64,000 bases of DNA from Rhinopithecus roxellana (GCF_007565055.1 NC_044565.1:47255711-47319710), one strand, 5' to 3'; positions 34,601-46,110 are shown, numbered from the stretch's first letter. The notes: a model not told the origin generated them from the sequence alone. Program-made: numbers and translations.

Positions 34601-35072
34601 GTCAGGTAATTAATGGAGTTTTAGCTAAGGTCCAACTTACAGTGGGTCCAGTGGGTCCCCAGACTCATCCTGTGGTCATTTTCCCAGTGCCAGGATGCAT
34701 AATTGGCGTAGACATACTTAGCAGCTGGCAGAACCCCCACACTGGCTCCCTGACTGGTAAAGACTATTACAGTTGGAAATGCCAAATGGAAGCCATTAGA
34801 GCTGCCTGTACCGAGAAAAGTAGTAAATAAAAAACTAGTGAATCTCTGGAGGGAATATGGAGATTAGTGCCACTATCAAGGACTTGAGGGATGCAGGGGT
34901 GGTGACTCCCACCGCCTCCCCGTCAGCTCGCCCGTTTGGCCTGTGCAGAAGACAGCTGGATCTTGGAGAATGACACTCGTGGATTATCGTGGGCTTAACC
35001 AAGTGGTGACTCCACTTGCAGCTGCCGTACCAGGTGCGGTTTCATTGCTGGTGCAAATCAACAACCTCCTGG

Positions 35073-35564
35073 TATTGGGAGCAGGCCCCCCAAAATCTGG
35101 CCACAAACTGGCCCCAAAACTGCCATAAACAAAATCTCTGCAGCACTGTGACATTTTCATGATGGCCATAACGCCACACTGGAAGGTTGTGGGTTTACTG
35201 GAATGAAGGCAAGGAACACCTGACCCACCCAGGGCGGGAAAACTGCTTAAAGGCATTCTTAAACCCAAACAATAGCACCAGCGATCTGTGCCTTGAGGAC
35301 ATGCTCCTGCTGCAGATAACTAGCCAGACCCATCCTTTGTTTCCCATAAGGGGTACTTTTAGGTAATCTAATATCTATAGAAACAATGCTAATGACTGGT
35401 TTGCTGTTAATAAATATGTGGGTAAATCTCTGTTCGGGGCTGTCAGCTGTGAAAGCTGTGAGACCCCTGATTTCTCACTTCATGCCTCTATATTTCTGTG
35501 TGTGTGTCTTTAATTCCTCTAGCACCACTGGGTTGGGGTCTCCCCAACCAAGCTGGTCTCGGCA
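35073..35564 (+). mobile_element. Solo LTR inside ERV-L RT (ERVK type, LTR3-like)
   Basis: 492 bp from TATTGGGAGCAGG to CTGGTCTCGGCA, flanked by TCCTGG (35067-35072) and TCCTAG (35565-35570), a 6-bp duplication with one change. AATAAA occurs within CTGTTAATAAATATG near 35405. The 6-bp duplication suits the ERVK class. The LTR3 name is from memory. Confidence 0.75.
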
Positions 35565-35920
35565 TCCTAGTACCTGGTATGCAACCATTGACTTGGCAAT
35601 GTCTTTTTCTTCATTCCTGTCCATAAGGCCCACCAGAAGCAATTTGTCTTCATCTGGCCAGGCCAGCAGTATACCTTTACTGTCTTGCCTCAGGTGTATC
35701 AACTCTCCAGCTTTGCATCATAACCTTATTTAGAGAGAGCTTGATCACGTTTTGCTTCTGCAAGATGTCACACTGGTTCATTACACTGATGACATTATGC
35801 TGACTGAATCCAGTGAGTAAGAAGTAGCAAACACACTGGACTTACTGTGAGACATTTGCATGCCAGAGGATGCAAAATAAATCTGACTAAAATTCAGGGA
35901 CCTTCTACCTCGGTAAAATT

Positions 35921-36233
35921 TCTTTCTTTTTTTTTTTTTTTTTTTTTTTTTTGAGACGGAGTCTCGCTCTGCCGCCCAGGCTGGAGTGCTGTGGCCGGAT
36001 CTCAGCTCACTGCAAGCTCCGCCTCCCGGGTTCATGCCATTCTCCTGCCTCAGCCTCCCGAGTAGCTGGGACTACAGGCGCCCGCCACCATGCCCGGCTA
36101 GTTTTTTGTATTTTTTAGTAGAGACGGGGTTTCACTGTGTTAGCCAGGATGGTCTCGATCTCCTGACCTTGTGATCCGCCCGTCTCGGCCTCCCAAAGTG
36201 CTGGGATTACAGGCTTGAGCCACCGCGCCGGCG
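35921..36233 (-). mobile_element. Young AluY in ERV-L RT
   Basis: Perfect 11-bp target duplication TCGGTAAAATT at 35910-35920 and 36234-36244. It carries the monkey-type variant GCCGGATCTCAGCTC. Confidence 0.95.
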
Positions 36234-36399
36234 TCGGTAAAATTCCTAGGGGTCTATGGTGTGGGGCCTGTTGAGATATTCCTTCTAAGGTGAAGGAAGC
36301 TGCATTTGGCCCCTCCTACAACCAAGAAAGAAGCATAATGCCTAGTGGGGTTATTTGGATTTTGGAGGCAACACATTCCTCATTTGGGTGTGTTACCCC

Positions 36400-37300
36400 A
36401 GCCCATTTACTGAGTGACCCAAAAGGCTGCCAGTTTTGAGTGGGGTCCAGAACAGGAGAAGGCTCTGCAACAGGTCCAGGCTGCTGTGCAAGCTGCTCTG
36501 CCACTTGGGCCATATGACCCAGCAGATCCAATGGTGCTTGAAGTGTCAGTGGCAGATAGGGATGCTGTTTGGAGCCTTTGGCAGGCCCCCACAGGTGAAT
36601 CACAGCAGAGGCCTCTAGGATTTTGGAGCAAGGCCCTGCCATCTTCTGCAGATAGCTACTTTCCTTTTGAGAGACAGCCCTTGTTCTGTTACTGGACTTT
36701 GGTGGAAACTGTATGTTTGACTGTGGCTCATCAAGTCACCATGTGACCTGAACTGTCTTTCTTGAACTGGGTGCTTTCTGACCCATCTAGCCATAAAGTG
36801 GGTCATGCACAGCAGCATTCCATCATCAAATGGAAGTGGTATGTACATGATCGGCTCAAGCAGGCCCTGAAGGCACAAGTAAGTTACATGAGGAAGTGGC
36901 TCAAATGCCCATGACTCCACTCCTGCCCCCCTGCCTTCTCTCCCCCAGCCTGCACTGATGGCCTTATGGGGAGTTCTCCATGATCAGTTGACAGAGGAAG
37001 AGAAGACGAGGGCCTGGTTCACAGATGGTTCTGCACAATATGCAGACACCACCTGAAAGTGGACAGCTGCAGCACTACTGCCCCTTTCTAAGACATCCTT
37101 GAAAGACAGCGGTGAAGGGAAATCTTCCCAGTGGGCAGAACTTTGAGCAGTGTACCTGGTTGTGCGCTTTGCATGGAAGGAGAAATGGGCAGATGTGTGA
37201 TTATATACTGATTCATGGGCTATAGCCAATGGTTTAGCTGGATGGTCAGGGACTTGGAAGAAGCATGATTGGAAAATTGGTGACAAAGAAATTTGGGGAA
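36400..37300 (+). pseudogene. ERV-L RT connection and RNase H remnant
   Basis: An open stretch at 36414-36746 is RT-connection-like. The RNase H motif Thr-Asp-Gly-Ser is visible at about 37022-37033. Stops separate the two. Confidence 0.7.
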
Positions 37301-38050
37301 GAGGTATGTGGGTGGACCTCTCTGAGTGGTCAAAAACTGTGAAGATATTTGTGTCTCATGTGAGTGCTCACCAATGGGTGACCTCAGCAGAGGAGGAGTT
37401 TCATAATCAAGTGGATAGGATGACCCATTCTGTGGACACCACTCAGCCTCTTTCCCCAGCCACCCCTGTCATTGCCCAATGGGCCCATGAACAAAGTGGC
37501 CATGGTGGCCAGGATGGAGGTTACTCATGGGTTCAGCAACACGGACTTCCAATTACCAAGGCTGATTCGGCTACAGCCACTGCTGAGTGCCCAATCTGCC
37601 ATCAACAGAGACCAACACTGAGCTCTTAATATGGCACCATCATTCCTCGGGGTGATCAGTCACCTACCTGGTGGCAGGTTGATTATACTGGACCTCTTCC
37701 ATCATGGAAAGGGCAGAGGTTTGTCCTCACTGGAATAGACACTCCAGATATCGGTCTACCTATCCTGCAGGCAATGCTTCTGCCAAGACTACCATCTGTG
37801 GGCCTATGGAATGCCTCATCATCCACCGTCATGGTATTACACACAGCATTGCCTCTGACCAAGGCACTCACTTTATGGCTAAAGAAGTGTAGTAGTGGGT
37901 TCATTCTCATGGAATTCACTGGTTTTACCATGTTTGCCATCACCCTGAAGCAGGTGGATTGCTAGAACGGTGGAATGGCCTTTTGAAGTCACAATTACAA
38001 TGCCAACTAGGTGACACTACTTTGCAAGGCTGGGGCAAAGTTCTCCAGAA
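37300..38050 (+). pseudogene. ERV-L integrase remnant
   Basis: A zinc-binding HHCC region lies at about 37360-37610 (CPIC near 37588), followed by the core region with readable DYTGP, SDQGTH and ERWNG blocks in different frames. Several stops and frameshifts break it. Confidence 0.75.
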
Positions 38051-38079
38051 GGCCGTGTATGCTCGGAATCAGTGTCCAA

Positions 38080-38640
38080 TATATGGTAATGTTTCTCCCA
38101 TAGCCAGGATTCACGGGTCCAGGAATCAAGGGGTGGAAGTGGAAGGGGCACCACTCACCATCACCCCTACTGACCCACTAGCAAAATTTTTGCTTCGTGT
38201 TCCCGTGACATTACATTCTGCTGGCCTAGAGGTCTTAGTTTCAGAGAGAGGAATGCTGCTACCAAGAGACACAACGATCCCATTAAACTGGAAGTTCAGA
38301 TTCCCACTTGGACACTTTGGGCTCCTCCTACCTTTAAGTCAACAAGCTAAGAGGGAGTTACAGTGTTGCCTGGGGTGCTTGAACTGGACTATCAAGATGA
38401 AATCAGTCTATTCCACAATGGAGGTATGGAAGAGTATGTGTGGAATACAGGCAATCCATTGGGGCATCTCTTAATATTACCATGCCCTGTGATTAAGGTC
38501 AGTAGGAATCTGTAACAGCCCAATCCAGGCAGGACTACAAATGGCCCAGACCCTTCAGGAATGAAGGTTTGGGTCACTCCACCAGGAAAAAAACCATGGT
38601 CTGTGGAGGTGCCTGCTGAAGGCAAAGGAAATACAGAATG
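38080..38640 (+). pseudogene. ERV-L dUTPase remnant
   Basis: The region after integrase corresponds to the dUTPase that distinguishes ERV-L elements. An open stretch runs to 38474, then continues in other frames. It is not functional. Confidence 0.65.
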
Positions 38641-38756
38641 GGCAGTAGAAGAAGGTAGTCATCAATATCAGCTACGACCATGTGACCAGCTGCAGAAATG
38701 GGGACTGTAATTGTCATGAGTATTTTTCCTTCTTTTGTTAAAAACATGTTTGTGTT

Positions 38757-39048
38757 GGCCAGACGCAGTGGCTCACGTCTGTAATCCCAGCACTTTGGGA
38801 GGCCGGGGCGGGCGGATCACGAGGTCAGGAGATTGAGAATATCCTGGCTAACACAGTGAAACCCCGTCTCTACTAAAAATACAAAAAATTAGCCGGACGT
38901 GGTGGCGGGCGCCTGTAGTCCCAGCTACTCGGGAGGCTGAGGCAGGAGAATGGCATGAACCCGGGAGGCGGAGCTTGCAGTGAGCTGAGATTGCGCCACT
39001 GTACTCCAGCCTGGGCAACTGACCGAGGCTCTGTCTCAGAAAAAAAAC
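38757..39048 (+). mobile_element. AluY in ERV-L 3' region
   Basis: Target duplication AAAACATGTTTGTG at 38741-38754 and 39049-39062. Confidence 0.95.
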
Positions 39049-39320
39049 AAAACATGTTTGTGCATGTATACACTTGTACTAAGAATATATTCATTTTATT
39101 TCATTTTCCTTTATCATGTGACATAAGATTTATTGACATCATGTCAGCATTTAAATATTAACTTTATGTAATAGTATTTGGGTTGGGGATTGGTTTGTTT
39201 CCAGTTGTACAAAAGATAGTTGTAGTTTAGGCATAATTATAACCTTATTATTGTCTTTATTTGAAGATTATGTATGATCTCAGGAGATGTGTATGGGTTC
39301 AAGTTGACAAGGGGTGGACT

Positions 39321-39699
39321 TGAGATGGTTAATACTGAGTGTCAACTTGATTGGATTGAAGAATGCCAAGTATTGATCCTGGGTGTCTATGCAAGGGTGT
39401 TGCCAAAGGATATCAACATTCGAGTCAGTGGGCTGGGGAAAGCATACCCACCCTTAATCTGGTGGGAACCATCTAATCAGATACCAGTGAATATAAAGCA
39501 AGCAGAAAAACATGAAAAGGAGAGACTGGCCTAGCCTCCCAGCCTACATCTTTCTTCCATGCTGGATGCTTCCTGTCCTGGAACATCGGACTTCCAAGTT
39601 CTTCCATATATATGTATGTGTATGTATATATGTATGTATGTGTGTGTGTGTATATATATGTATATATTCTATTCTGTCCCTCTAGAGAACCCTAATACA
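39321..39699 (+). mobile_element. ERV-L 3' LTR (MLT2A-like)
   Basis: Starts TGAGATGGTTAATACTGAG after a purine-rich run (CAAGGGGTGGAC) and ends CTCTAGAGAACCCTAATACA. The interior is replaced by a TATG/TGTA-type simple repeat at about 39605-39668. Confidence 0.87.
39605..39668 (+). repeat. (TATG)n/(TGTA)n simple repeat
   Basis: An alternating purine-pyrimidine microsatellite inside the 3' LTR. Confidence 0.9.
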
Positions 39700-39975
39700 C
39701 ACTACTACCACCCAAAAGTTTCCCCCACTCCAGGGCAAGTCCAAGTCCTAGACAAGACACTCCCAGCCTCTATCACCAGCCCCTCCGTACACTGAGTGGC
39801 TGTTGGTGGCCAGAGATTTCCCAGCCTGTTTTCTGGGAATGCCCCCTCTCCCTCAGGGATGCCTCAGGGATGCCTGGCACATGCCAAGCCCAGTGTGCTG
39901 TCATCTTCCTCCAGAGAAGGGATGAGTCATACCACTGTCTCCTCACACTGGACATGGGATAGCCACAGCAGAAGC

Positions 39976-40946
39976 TGTTGCAGGAAGTCAGGGACCCCAA
40001 ATGGAGGGACCGGCTGAAGCCATGGCAGAAGAACATAAATTGTGAAGATTTCATGGACATTTATCACTTCCCCAATAAATACTCTTGTGATTTCCTATGC
40101 CTGTCTTTACTATCTCTTAATCCTGTCATCTTCGTAAGCGGAGGATGTATGCCTCAGGACCCTGTGATGATTGCATTAACTGCACAAATTGTAAGGCATG
40201 TGTGTTTGAACAATGTGAAATCTGGGCACCTTAAGAACAGGATCACAGTGATTTTTCAGGGAACAAGGGAGGTAACTTTAAAGTCTGTCTGTGGGCTGGG
40301 CAGGACAGAGGCATATTTCTCTTATGACTGAAAACGGGTAAGAGAAGTATTGCTGAATTCTTTCCCCAATAAGGAATATTAATAATTAACAGCCCTGGGA
40401 AAAGAATGCATTCCCAGGGTGGGGCCTCTGAAATAGCCACTCTGGGGGTGTCTGCCTTATGCAGATGTAGATAGGGATGAAACATGCCCTAGTCTCCTGC
40501 AGCACCCCCAGGCTTGCTAGGATTAGGAAATTCCAGCCTGGCAAATTCTAGTCAGACTGGTTCTCTGCTCTTGAACCTTGTTTATCAATGACAATGCATG
40601 CACAATGGGACATGGAAGTTCATTAGTGATTCGCGTTTCACCCTGACCTTGTGATCTTGCCCTAACCTCCTGCCTTGTGATCTTTTATTGCCCTTAAAGC
40701 ATGTGACCTCTGTGACCCACACCCTATTTGTGCACTCCCTCCCCTTTGAAAATTGCTAATAAAAACTTGCAATTTTACAGCTCAGGGGGCATCAAGGAAC
40801 CTGCTGACATGTGATGTCTCCCCCAGACACCCAGCTTTAAAATTTCTCTCTCTTGTACTCTTTCCCTTTATTTCTCAGACCAGCTGACACTTAGGGAAAT
40901 AGAAAAGAACCCACGTTGAATATCGGGGGTGGGGTTTCCCCCGGTA
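39976..40946 (+). mobile_element. Solo LTR, LTR13/HERVK13-like
   Basis: 971 bp starting TGTTGCAGGAAGTCAGGG and ending TTTCCCCCGGTA. The 6-bp target duplication AGAAGC is perfect (39970-39975 and 40947-40952), as expected for the ERVK class. AATAAA lies in GCTAATAAAAACTTGC near 40760. The family name is from memory of the consensus. Confidence 0.82.
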
Positions 40947-40952
40947 AGAAGC

Positions 40953-41399
40953 CACTTTATGGCCCAGAGAAATTCCAGGGAAAAAGGATTATATTAATTG
41001 ATAATATCATCAACAATGCATGAAAGCACACATCTTCTCATACCTGGTCATTACAGTATAATCTTTACTGATTAGTGGGTAGGTAGCATGTTATTTGTTT
41101 TGGGATTGGCACACTTGAGCCTTTTCCAGGCTTCCATGGTTGTATATTCTCTTCTTTGGAGTGTTCTGTTCATGTCCTGTGATCACTGATTTGTAGATCT
41201 TTATGTCAAAGTTATTGATCTTTCTTCACTGCAAATACTTGTTCCAGTCACTACTTTTTTATTGGAAAGCATCAGATTATACACAGAAATAAATTCCAGG
41301 CAGACTAAAATGTTTTCCAAAATAATAGAAAATTTGAAGAGAACCGTTTCAAATTCTTAGTAGCTGTTAGGATAAACAATTTTAAAAGAAATATGTATG
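40953..41399 (-). mobile_element. Diverged sequence, probably old L1 antisense
   Basis: TGTTCATGTCCTGTGATCAC and neighbouring text resemble the reverse complement of an L1 ORF2 3' end, weakly. Confidence 0.45.
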
Positions 41400-41689
41400 T
41401 ATTTTTTGTGACAAGGTCTCGCTCTGTTGTCCAGGCTAGAGTGCAGTACTATGATCACAGCTCACTAGTCTTGAACTCCCAGCTTCAATCAATCCTCCCA
41501 CCTTAGCCTCCTGCATATCTGGGACTACAGGCACAAACCACCACACCCAGCTAATTTTTTTTTTTTTTTTTTAGAGAAGCATTTTCACCATGTTGGTCTG
41601 GCTGGTCTTAAAGTCCTGGGTTCAAGCGATCTGCCCACCTCAGCCTCCCAAAGTGCTGGGATTACAGGTGTGAGCCATTGTGCCTAGCC
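41400..41689 (-). mobile_element. Old Alu (AluJ-like), antisense
   Basis: Diverged full-length element with a 20-T linker near 41557. Confidence 0.9.
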
Positions 41690-42390
41690 AAAGAGAAGTA
41701 TTTAAATACCTAAAACATACAGACTTCTGAATAAAACAAATCCAAAATAAAGGTGGAATGCTGCCGACAAATCAGAGGCAGCAGATAATGGTTGAGAAGG
41801 CTGTTATCAGCATGAAAGTTCAGGGCCCTGGCCTTTGATATATTCCAAAAAGGTAGACAGCCCATATGTTCCAGTAGGTCATGTGCCACCTTTCTCCTTG
41901 GAGAGGAGGAAGTGAGTGGCAAGAATACATGGCCTGGGAATCCTCCTCAGAAAGAAGGGCATTGAAGCCCACTTCCTGGCTCCATGGACACCTGAGCCTG
42001 CATTCTCGCCAGTGGATCAATGGCAGCCTGACACAGCAAGAACAGGCAGAATGATATTAAGCTCACTTTAAGAAGGCAGGAAAACAAACTATACTTTTTG
42101 GAAGGATTTCCCTGAAAACCTAGGTCACTGGAATCCAGAATAACTTGTACTGTGTAACTTAAGTTGTCCTGTGATACACAGTCTTTCTAAACAAATGTTC
42201 CTGTGTATTGAATTTAACTGAATTATTCTCTTCTTAATTGGAATATGACTTTGTCTTTAATGATTAGAAATTGGGGCCTGAATAGTAGTGGGCACTGAGC
42301 AGCTGCCACTGAGTCACATGCCAGCTGCGGACTCAACTAATACGGGTTAGCAGCTTCCCTTCATAGAAGATTTAAGATAGCACCACAGTG
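41690..42390. other. Unassigned sequence before the minisatellite
   Basis: No gene or repeat family was recognised. Confidence 0.4.
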
Positions 42391-42394
42391 TTCT

Positions 42395-43675
42395 CATTTT
42401 CTCTCTAAATTAACATTGATGTGATCTCAGATTTCTGGACTTTCACCTCAGTGATCTCATCTAGGAACCTGAGTGATCTCTTGGCTCTGAAGTAACACCT
42501 CAGTAATCTCAGTTCCTCTTTGGACTATTACCTCAGTGATCTCAGCTCCATTCTGAAGTAACATCTCAGTGGTCATAGCTTTTCCCTAAAGTAACCTCTT
42601 TTTAAAGCGTCACCCCTAGTGATCTCAACCTTTCTCTAAAGAATCACCTTAGTGATTTCAGCCATCTCTGAAGTAACATCTGTGTGATCTCAACTCCAGT
42701 AATCAGCTGGAGTTGTTTCGTCTCCTTTCTAAAGTAACAGCTTAGTGATCTCATTTCCTTTCTGAAGAATCACGTCAGCAGTCTCAGCCTCTGTTAAGTA
42801 ACATCTCTGTGATCTCAGCTTCTAACACCTGAGGGATATCATCGTGGTCCTGAATAATACCTCAGTAACCTCAGCTCCTCCCTTAAGTAACACCTCATTG
42901 ATATCAGCTTTACTCTGAAGCAGAACCTCAGTGATCTCAGCTCCTAAGTAACATCTCAGCATTCTCATCTTTCTGATGGTACAATATAGTGATTTCACTT
43001 CCTTTGTGAAATAGCAGTCAGTGACCTCCATTCTGGAGTTTCACGTTAGTGATTTCAACTTCTCTGAAGAGACACCTCTGTGATCTCAGCGTCTCTGAAG
43101 AATTACCTCAATGATCTATCTCTAAAGTATTACCTTAGCATCCCATTTACGTTATTTCAGCTCCTCTGAAGTAAACCTCAGTGGTCAGAGCCACTCTGCA
43201 GTACCCATTAGTGATGTCTGTTCCTTTCAGAAGTAACACCCAGTGATCTCAACTCCTCTCTGATGAAACACCTCAGTGTACTCAGAACCTCTGAAGTAAC
43301 ACAAATTGTCTCTCTTTCTGAAGTGACACCTCAGTGATCTCAGCTCTTCTCCAAAGAAACAGTTACGCTCTTGTCTTCTCTGAAGTAACACCTTAGTTAT
43401 TTCATCTATTGGAAACAACACCTCAGGGAATGGATAGCGCCTCTGAAGTTAACACCTCGGTTACCTGAGCTAATCTGAAGTTTCACTTCAGTGATCTCAG
43501 TCCCTCTGAAGTAACATCTCAGTAATAGTAGTTCCTCTGGAATTTCACGTCAGTGGTTTCAGTTGCTCTGAAGTAAAACACTAGTGATGTCAGCTCCTTT
43601 CTCAGGTTAACAAAATCAGTTACCAGTTCCTCTCTGGAGTTAATACCTCACTGTTGTCAGTTTCTCTCACCAGTG
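42395..43675 (+). repeat. Degenerate minisatellite, period about 33 bp
   Basis: About 1.28 kb built from variants of one unit with the core CTGAAGTAACACCTCAG followed by TGATCTCAGCTCCT. Unit spacing is mostly 29-37 bp, giving roughly 38-40 diverged copies. Read on the minus strand the consensus unit is 11 codons, with the theme EITEVLLQRGA, but indels and stops break every long frame. It is not an interspersed repeat family I know. Confidence 0.88.
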
Positions 43676-43747
43676 TCTGTACATAGAAGGGGGAACAAGC
43701 TTTTGTCTACATCGTGGTGTTTTGCTGTGGACTTAAGGATCAATGCC

Positions 43748-43911
43748 TGGATGGGCACAGCAGCTCATGCCTGTAATCCTAACCTTTTGGGAAGCTGAGG
43801 TGGGAGGATTGCTTCAGCCCAGGAGTTTGAAGCAGCGGTGACCCATGATGGCACCACTGCACTCCAACCTGGTGACAGAGCAAGACCGTCTGTAAAACAA
43901 ACAAACAAAAA
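43748..43911 (+). mobile_element. Short Alu/FLAM-like element
   Basis: About 165 bp, starting TGGATGGGCACAGC and ending CTGTAAAACAAACAAAC, with the middle of a dimeric Alu missing. Confidence 0.8.
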
Positions 43912-44098
43912 GGAACAATATCCTAGTGCCTATTTCTTCCCCACCAAGCTGACAGATGTTGGGGGTGGGGGCCTGGGGTGAAGACAGCCCTTCTCTATCT
44001 CAGACACTTAACATGTTGAGAATTTGAAGTGGCTTGAATCTCATACATTTGATTCCTTTGTAGCTGGCTGCTACCAGAAATGGTTCTGATTCAGTTTT

Positions 44099-44385
44099 TT
44101 TTTTGAGACGGAGTCTCGCTCTGTCGCCCAGGCTGGAGTGCAGTGGCCGGATCTCAGCTCACTGCAAGCTCTGCCTCCCGGGTTTACGCCATTCTCCTGC
44201 CTCAGCCTCCAGAGTAGCTGGGACTACAGGCGCTCGCCACCTCGCCCGGCTAGTTTTTTGTATTTTTTAGTAGAGACGAGGTTTCACCGTGTTTGCCAGG
44301 ATGGTCTCGATCTCCTGACCTCGTGATCCGCCCATCTCGGCCTCCCAAAGTGCTGGGATTACAGACTTGAGCCACCACGCCCGGC
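44099..44385 (-). mobile_element. Young AluY, antisense
   Basis: Target duplication CTGATTCAGTTTT at 44086-44098 and 44386-44398. Monkey-type variants are present. Confidence 0.95.
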
Positions 44386-44413
44386 CTGATTCAGTTTTAA
44401 GAACTGTATCCCT

Positions 44414-44695
44414 GGCCGGGCGTGGTGGCTCATGCCTGTAATCCCAGCACTTTGGGAGGCCAAGGCGGGCGGATCACCTGAGGTCAGGAGTTCGAGACCA
44501 GCTTGGCCAACAAGGTGAAACCTCATTTCTACTAAAAATACAAAAATTAGTCGGGTGTGGTAGCAGGCGCCTGTAATTCCAGCTACTCGGGAGGCTGAGG
44601 AAGGAGAATTGCTTGAACCCAGGAGGCAGAGGTTGCAGTGAGCTGAGATCGTGCCATTGCACTCCAGCCTGGGGAACAAGAGCAAGACTTCGTCT

Positions 44696-44735
<40 letters not shown>
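44414..44735 (+). mobile_element. AluS-like with 38-A tail
   Basis: Starts GGCCGGGCGTGG. It lies 28 bp from an inverted AluY, so the pair could form a hairpin. Confidence 0.93.
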
Positions 44736-44737
<2 letters not shown>

Positions 44738-45205
44738 TAGAATAATTCTGAACAAATACAAATTTTTAATTATGAATAAACCGGATTCATCTTCCTCATA
44801 GTAATATGGCAATGGAATCTAGACTCTTGAATCAGGAGTAAAAAAATGAAGAAAATCAAATAAATGAATATTAGAGATAGTAAAAGAGCTACCTGAATTT
44901 GAGAAATGTATATTTTAAATATATCTACCAAACAACAGTATTTTCAGCATTTTTGGGGAGAAATACCATAAGATGTAAAGAGGTACCCACTTGGTGTAAC
45001 AGCTATGAGGTCTGCCGAGTGTGAAGCTCCCCTCCTTTGCCTGCATAGGAATTGAGACATCCCATGGTTTCTGGGGCACAGGATCTGCAGGTCATAAGGG
45101 CAGGTTTTGAGGAAAATACCCATTTTTGAGTTGAATTTTACTAAAAAGTTAGCATATCCTTTCTGATCTTGAATAAAGTTAAAGCTCCAGATAAAGGGTT
45201 TTCTA

Positions 45206-45497
45206 GGCCAGGCATGGTGCCTCATGCCTGTAATCCCAACACTTTCGGAGGCCAAGGTGGGCGGATCAGTTGAGGCCAGGAGTTCGAGACCAGCCTGGCC
45301 AACATGGTAAGACCCGTATCTACTAAAAATACAAAAATTAGCCAGGCATGATGGGGCATACTTATAATCCTAGTTACTTGGGAGGCTGAGGCACAAGAAA
45401 AGCTTGAATCTGAGGGCACAGAGACTGCAGTGAGCCAAGATCATGCCACTGCACTCCAGCCTGGGCAACAGAGCAAGACTGTCTCCAAAAAAAAAAA
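45206..45497 (+). mobile_element. Alu
   Basis: Full-length, moderately diverged Alu located just beyond the ZNF250 3' end. Confidence 0.92.
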
Positions 45498-46110
45498 GTT
45501 TTCTAAATTTATGTAATTTCTCACTAATATATCTTTAGACTTTTTCCTTGTTTCATACAAAACAGGTGTTTCCACACACTTAGGCTTTCCATTTCACATG
45601 ATACTTGATGAAAATATCTTTTTATATCACTTTATCCATATAACACTAGTGTTCTAAGAGAATACTGAAAATAGTCCAACTTTCAAATTTTAAGTGCAAT
45701 AATTAGTATGGTTAATTGACATTTAGGAAGGGCATGTAATGTTCTTAGAAAAAGAACTTTATTTGGAATGTAAGATTTTATTGGGATAATAGTTCTTATG
45801 CCTTAAATTACCTTAGTTCAAATAAACTAATGTCAAAGAAAGAATTATGGCTGTTTTTACCAAAATTCACTACAATTTTATGATTACTCTCCAATATAAC
45901 TTCAAGATGTTGAGGAAAATAAAACAGGCAGTCTCTGAAGTTTTTCCACAGGAACAGCATGCTAACTGCTTCTTTTTTGAGTTATTTTGTGACATTGAAT
46001 CACCAAAGAAAGGCTTCCTATAGAGTTAACAGAAACTTCTCTTGGGCTGAAGGCTGCTTGTGGTTCCACGTGCAGTTTCTGTGAGAATGGATTCTTGTGT
46101 CAGCCATGGG
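45498..46110 (-). other. ZNF250: ZNF250 3' UTR and downstream
   Basis: On the minus strand two AATAAA signals lie at 45777-45782 and 45758-45763, about 330-350 nt after the stop. They are good candidates for the transcript end. Confidence 0.65.

Larger units (their letters stand above)
34605..36312 (+). pseudogene. ERV-L protease/reverse transcriptase remnant
   Basis: The end of protease and start of RT lie at 34605-34830, and RT fingers at 34890-35072. After the solo LTR the RT palm resumes at 35565. The catalytic box Tyr-Thr-Asp-Asp is still readable at 35782-35793, but surrounding stops and frameshifts make it nonfunctional. An Alu splits the end of RT at 35921-36233. Confidence 0.8.
33228..39699 (+). 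mobile_element. Degenerate ERV-L (HERV-L type) provirus
   Basis: A class III endogenous retrovirus with paired MLT2-like LTRs, a Leu-type primer site (TGGTACCAGGAGTGG at 33492-33506), a remnant of gag, and protease, reverse transcriptase, RNase H, integrase and dUTPase regions. No env is present, as is normal for this group. Most of gag is gone, with an Alu cluster in its place. A solo LTR and several Alus interrupt pol. All frames are broken. Confidence 0.88.

Noticed and set aside
42395..43675. Possible CRISPR-like array
   Set aside because: Units are contiguous and diverged, without conserved repeats separated by unique spacers, and the genome is a primate.
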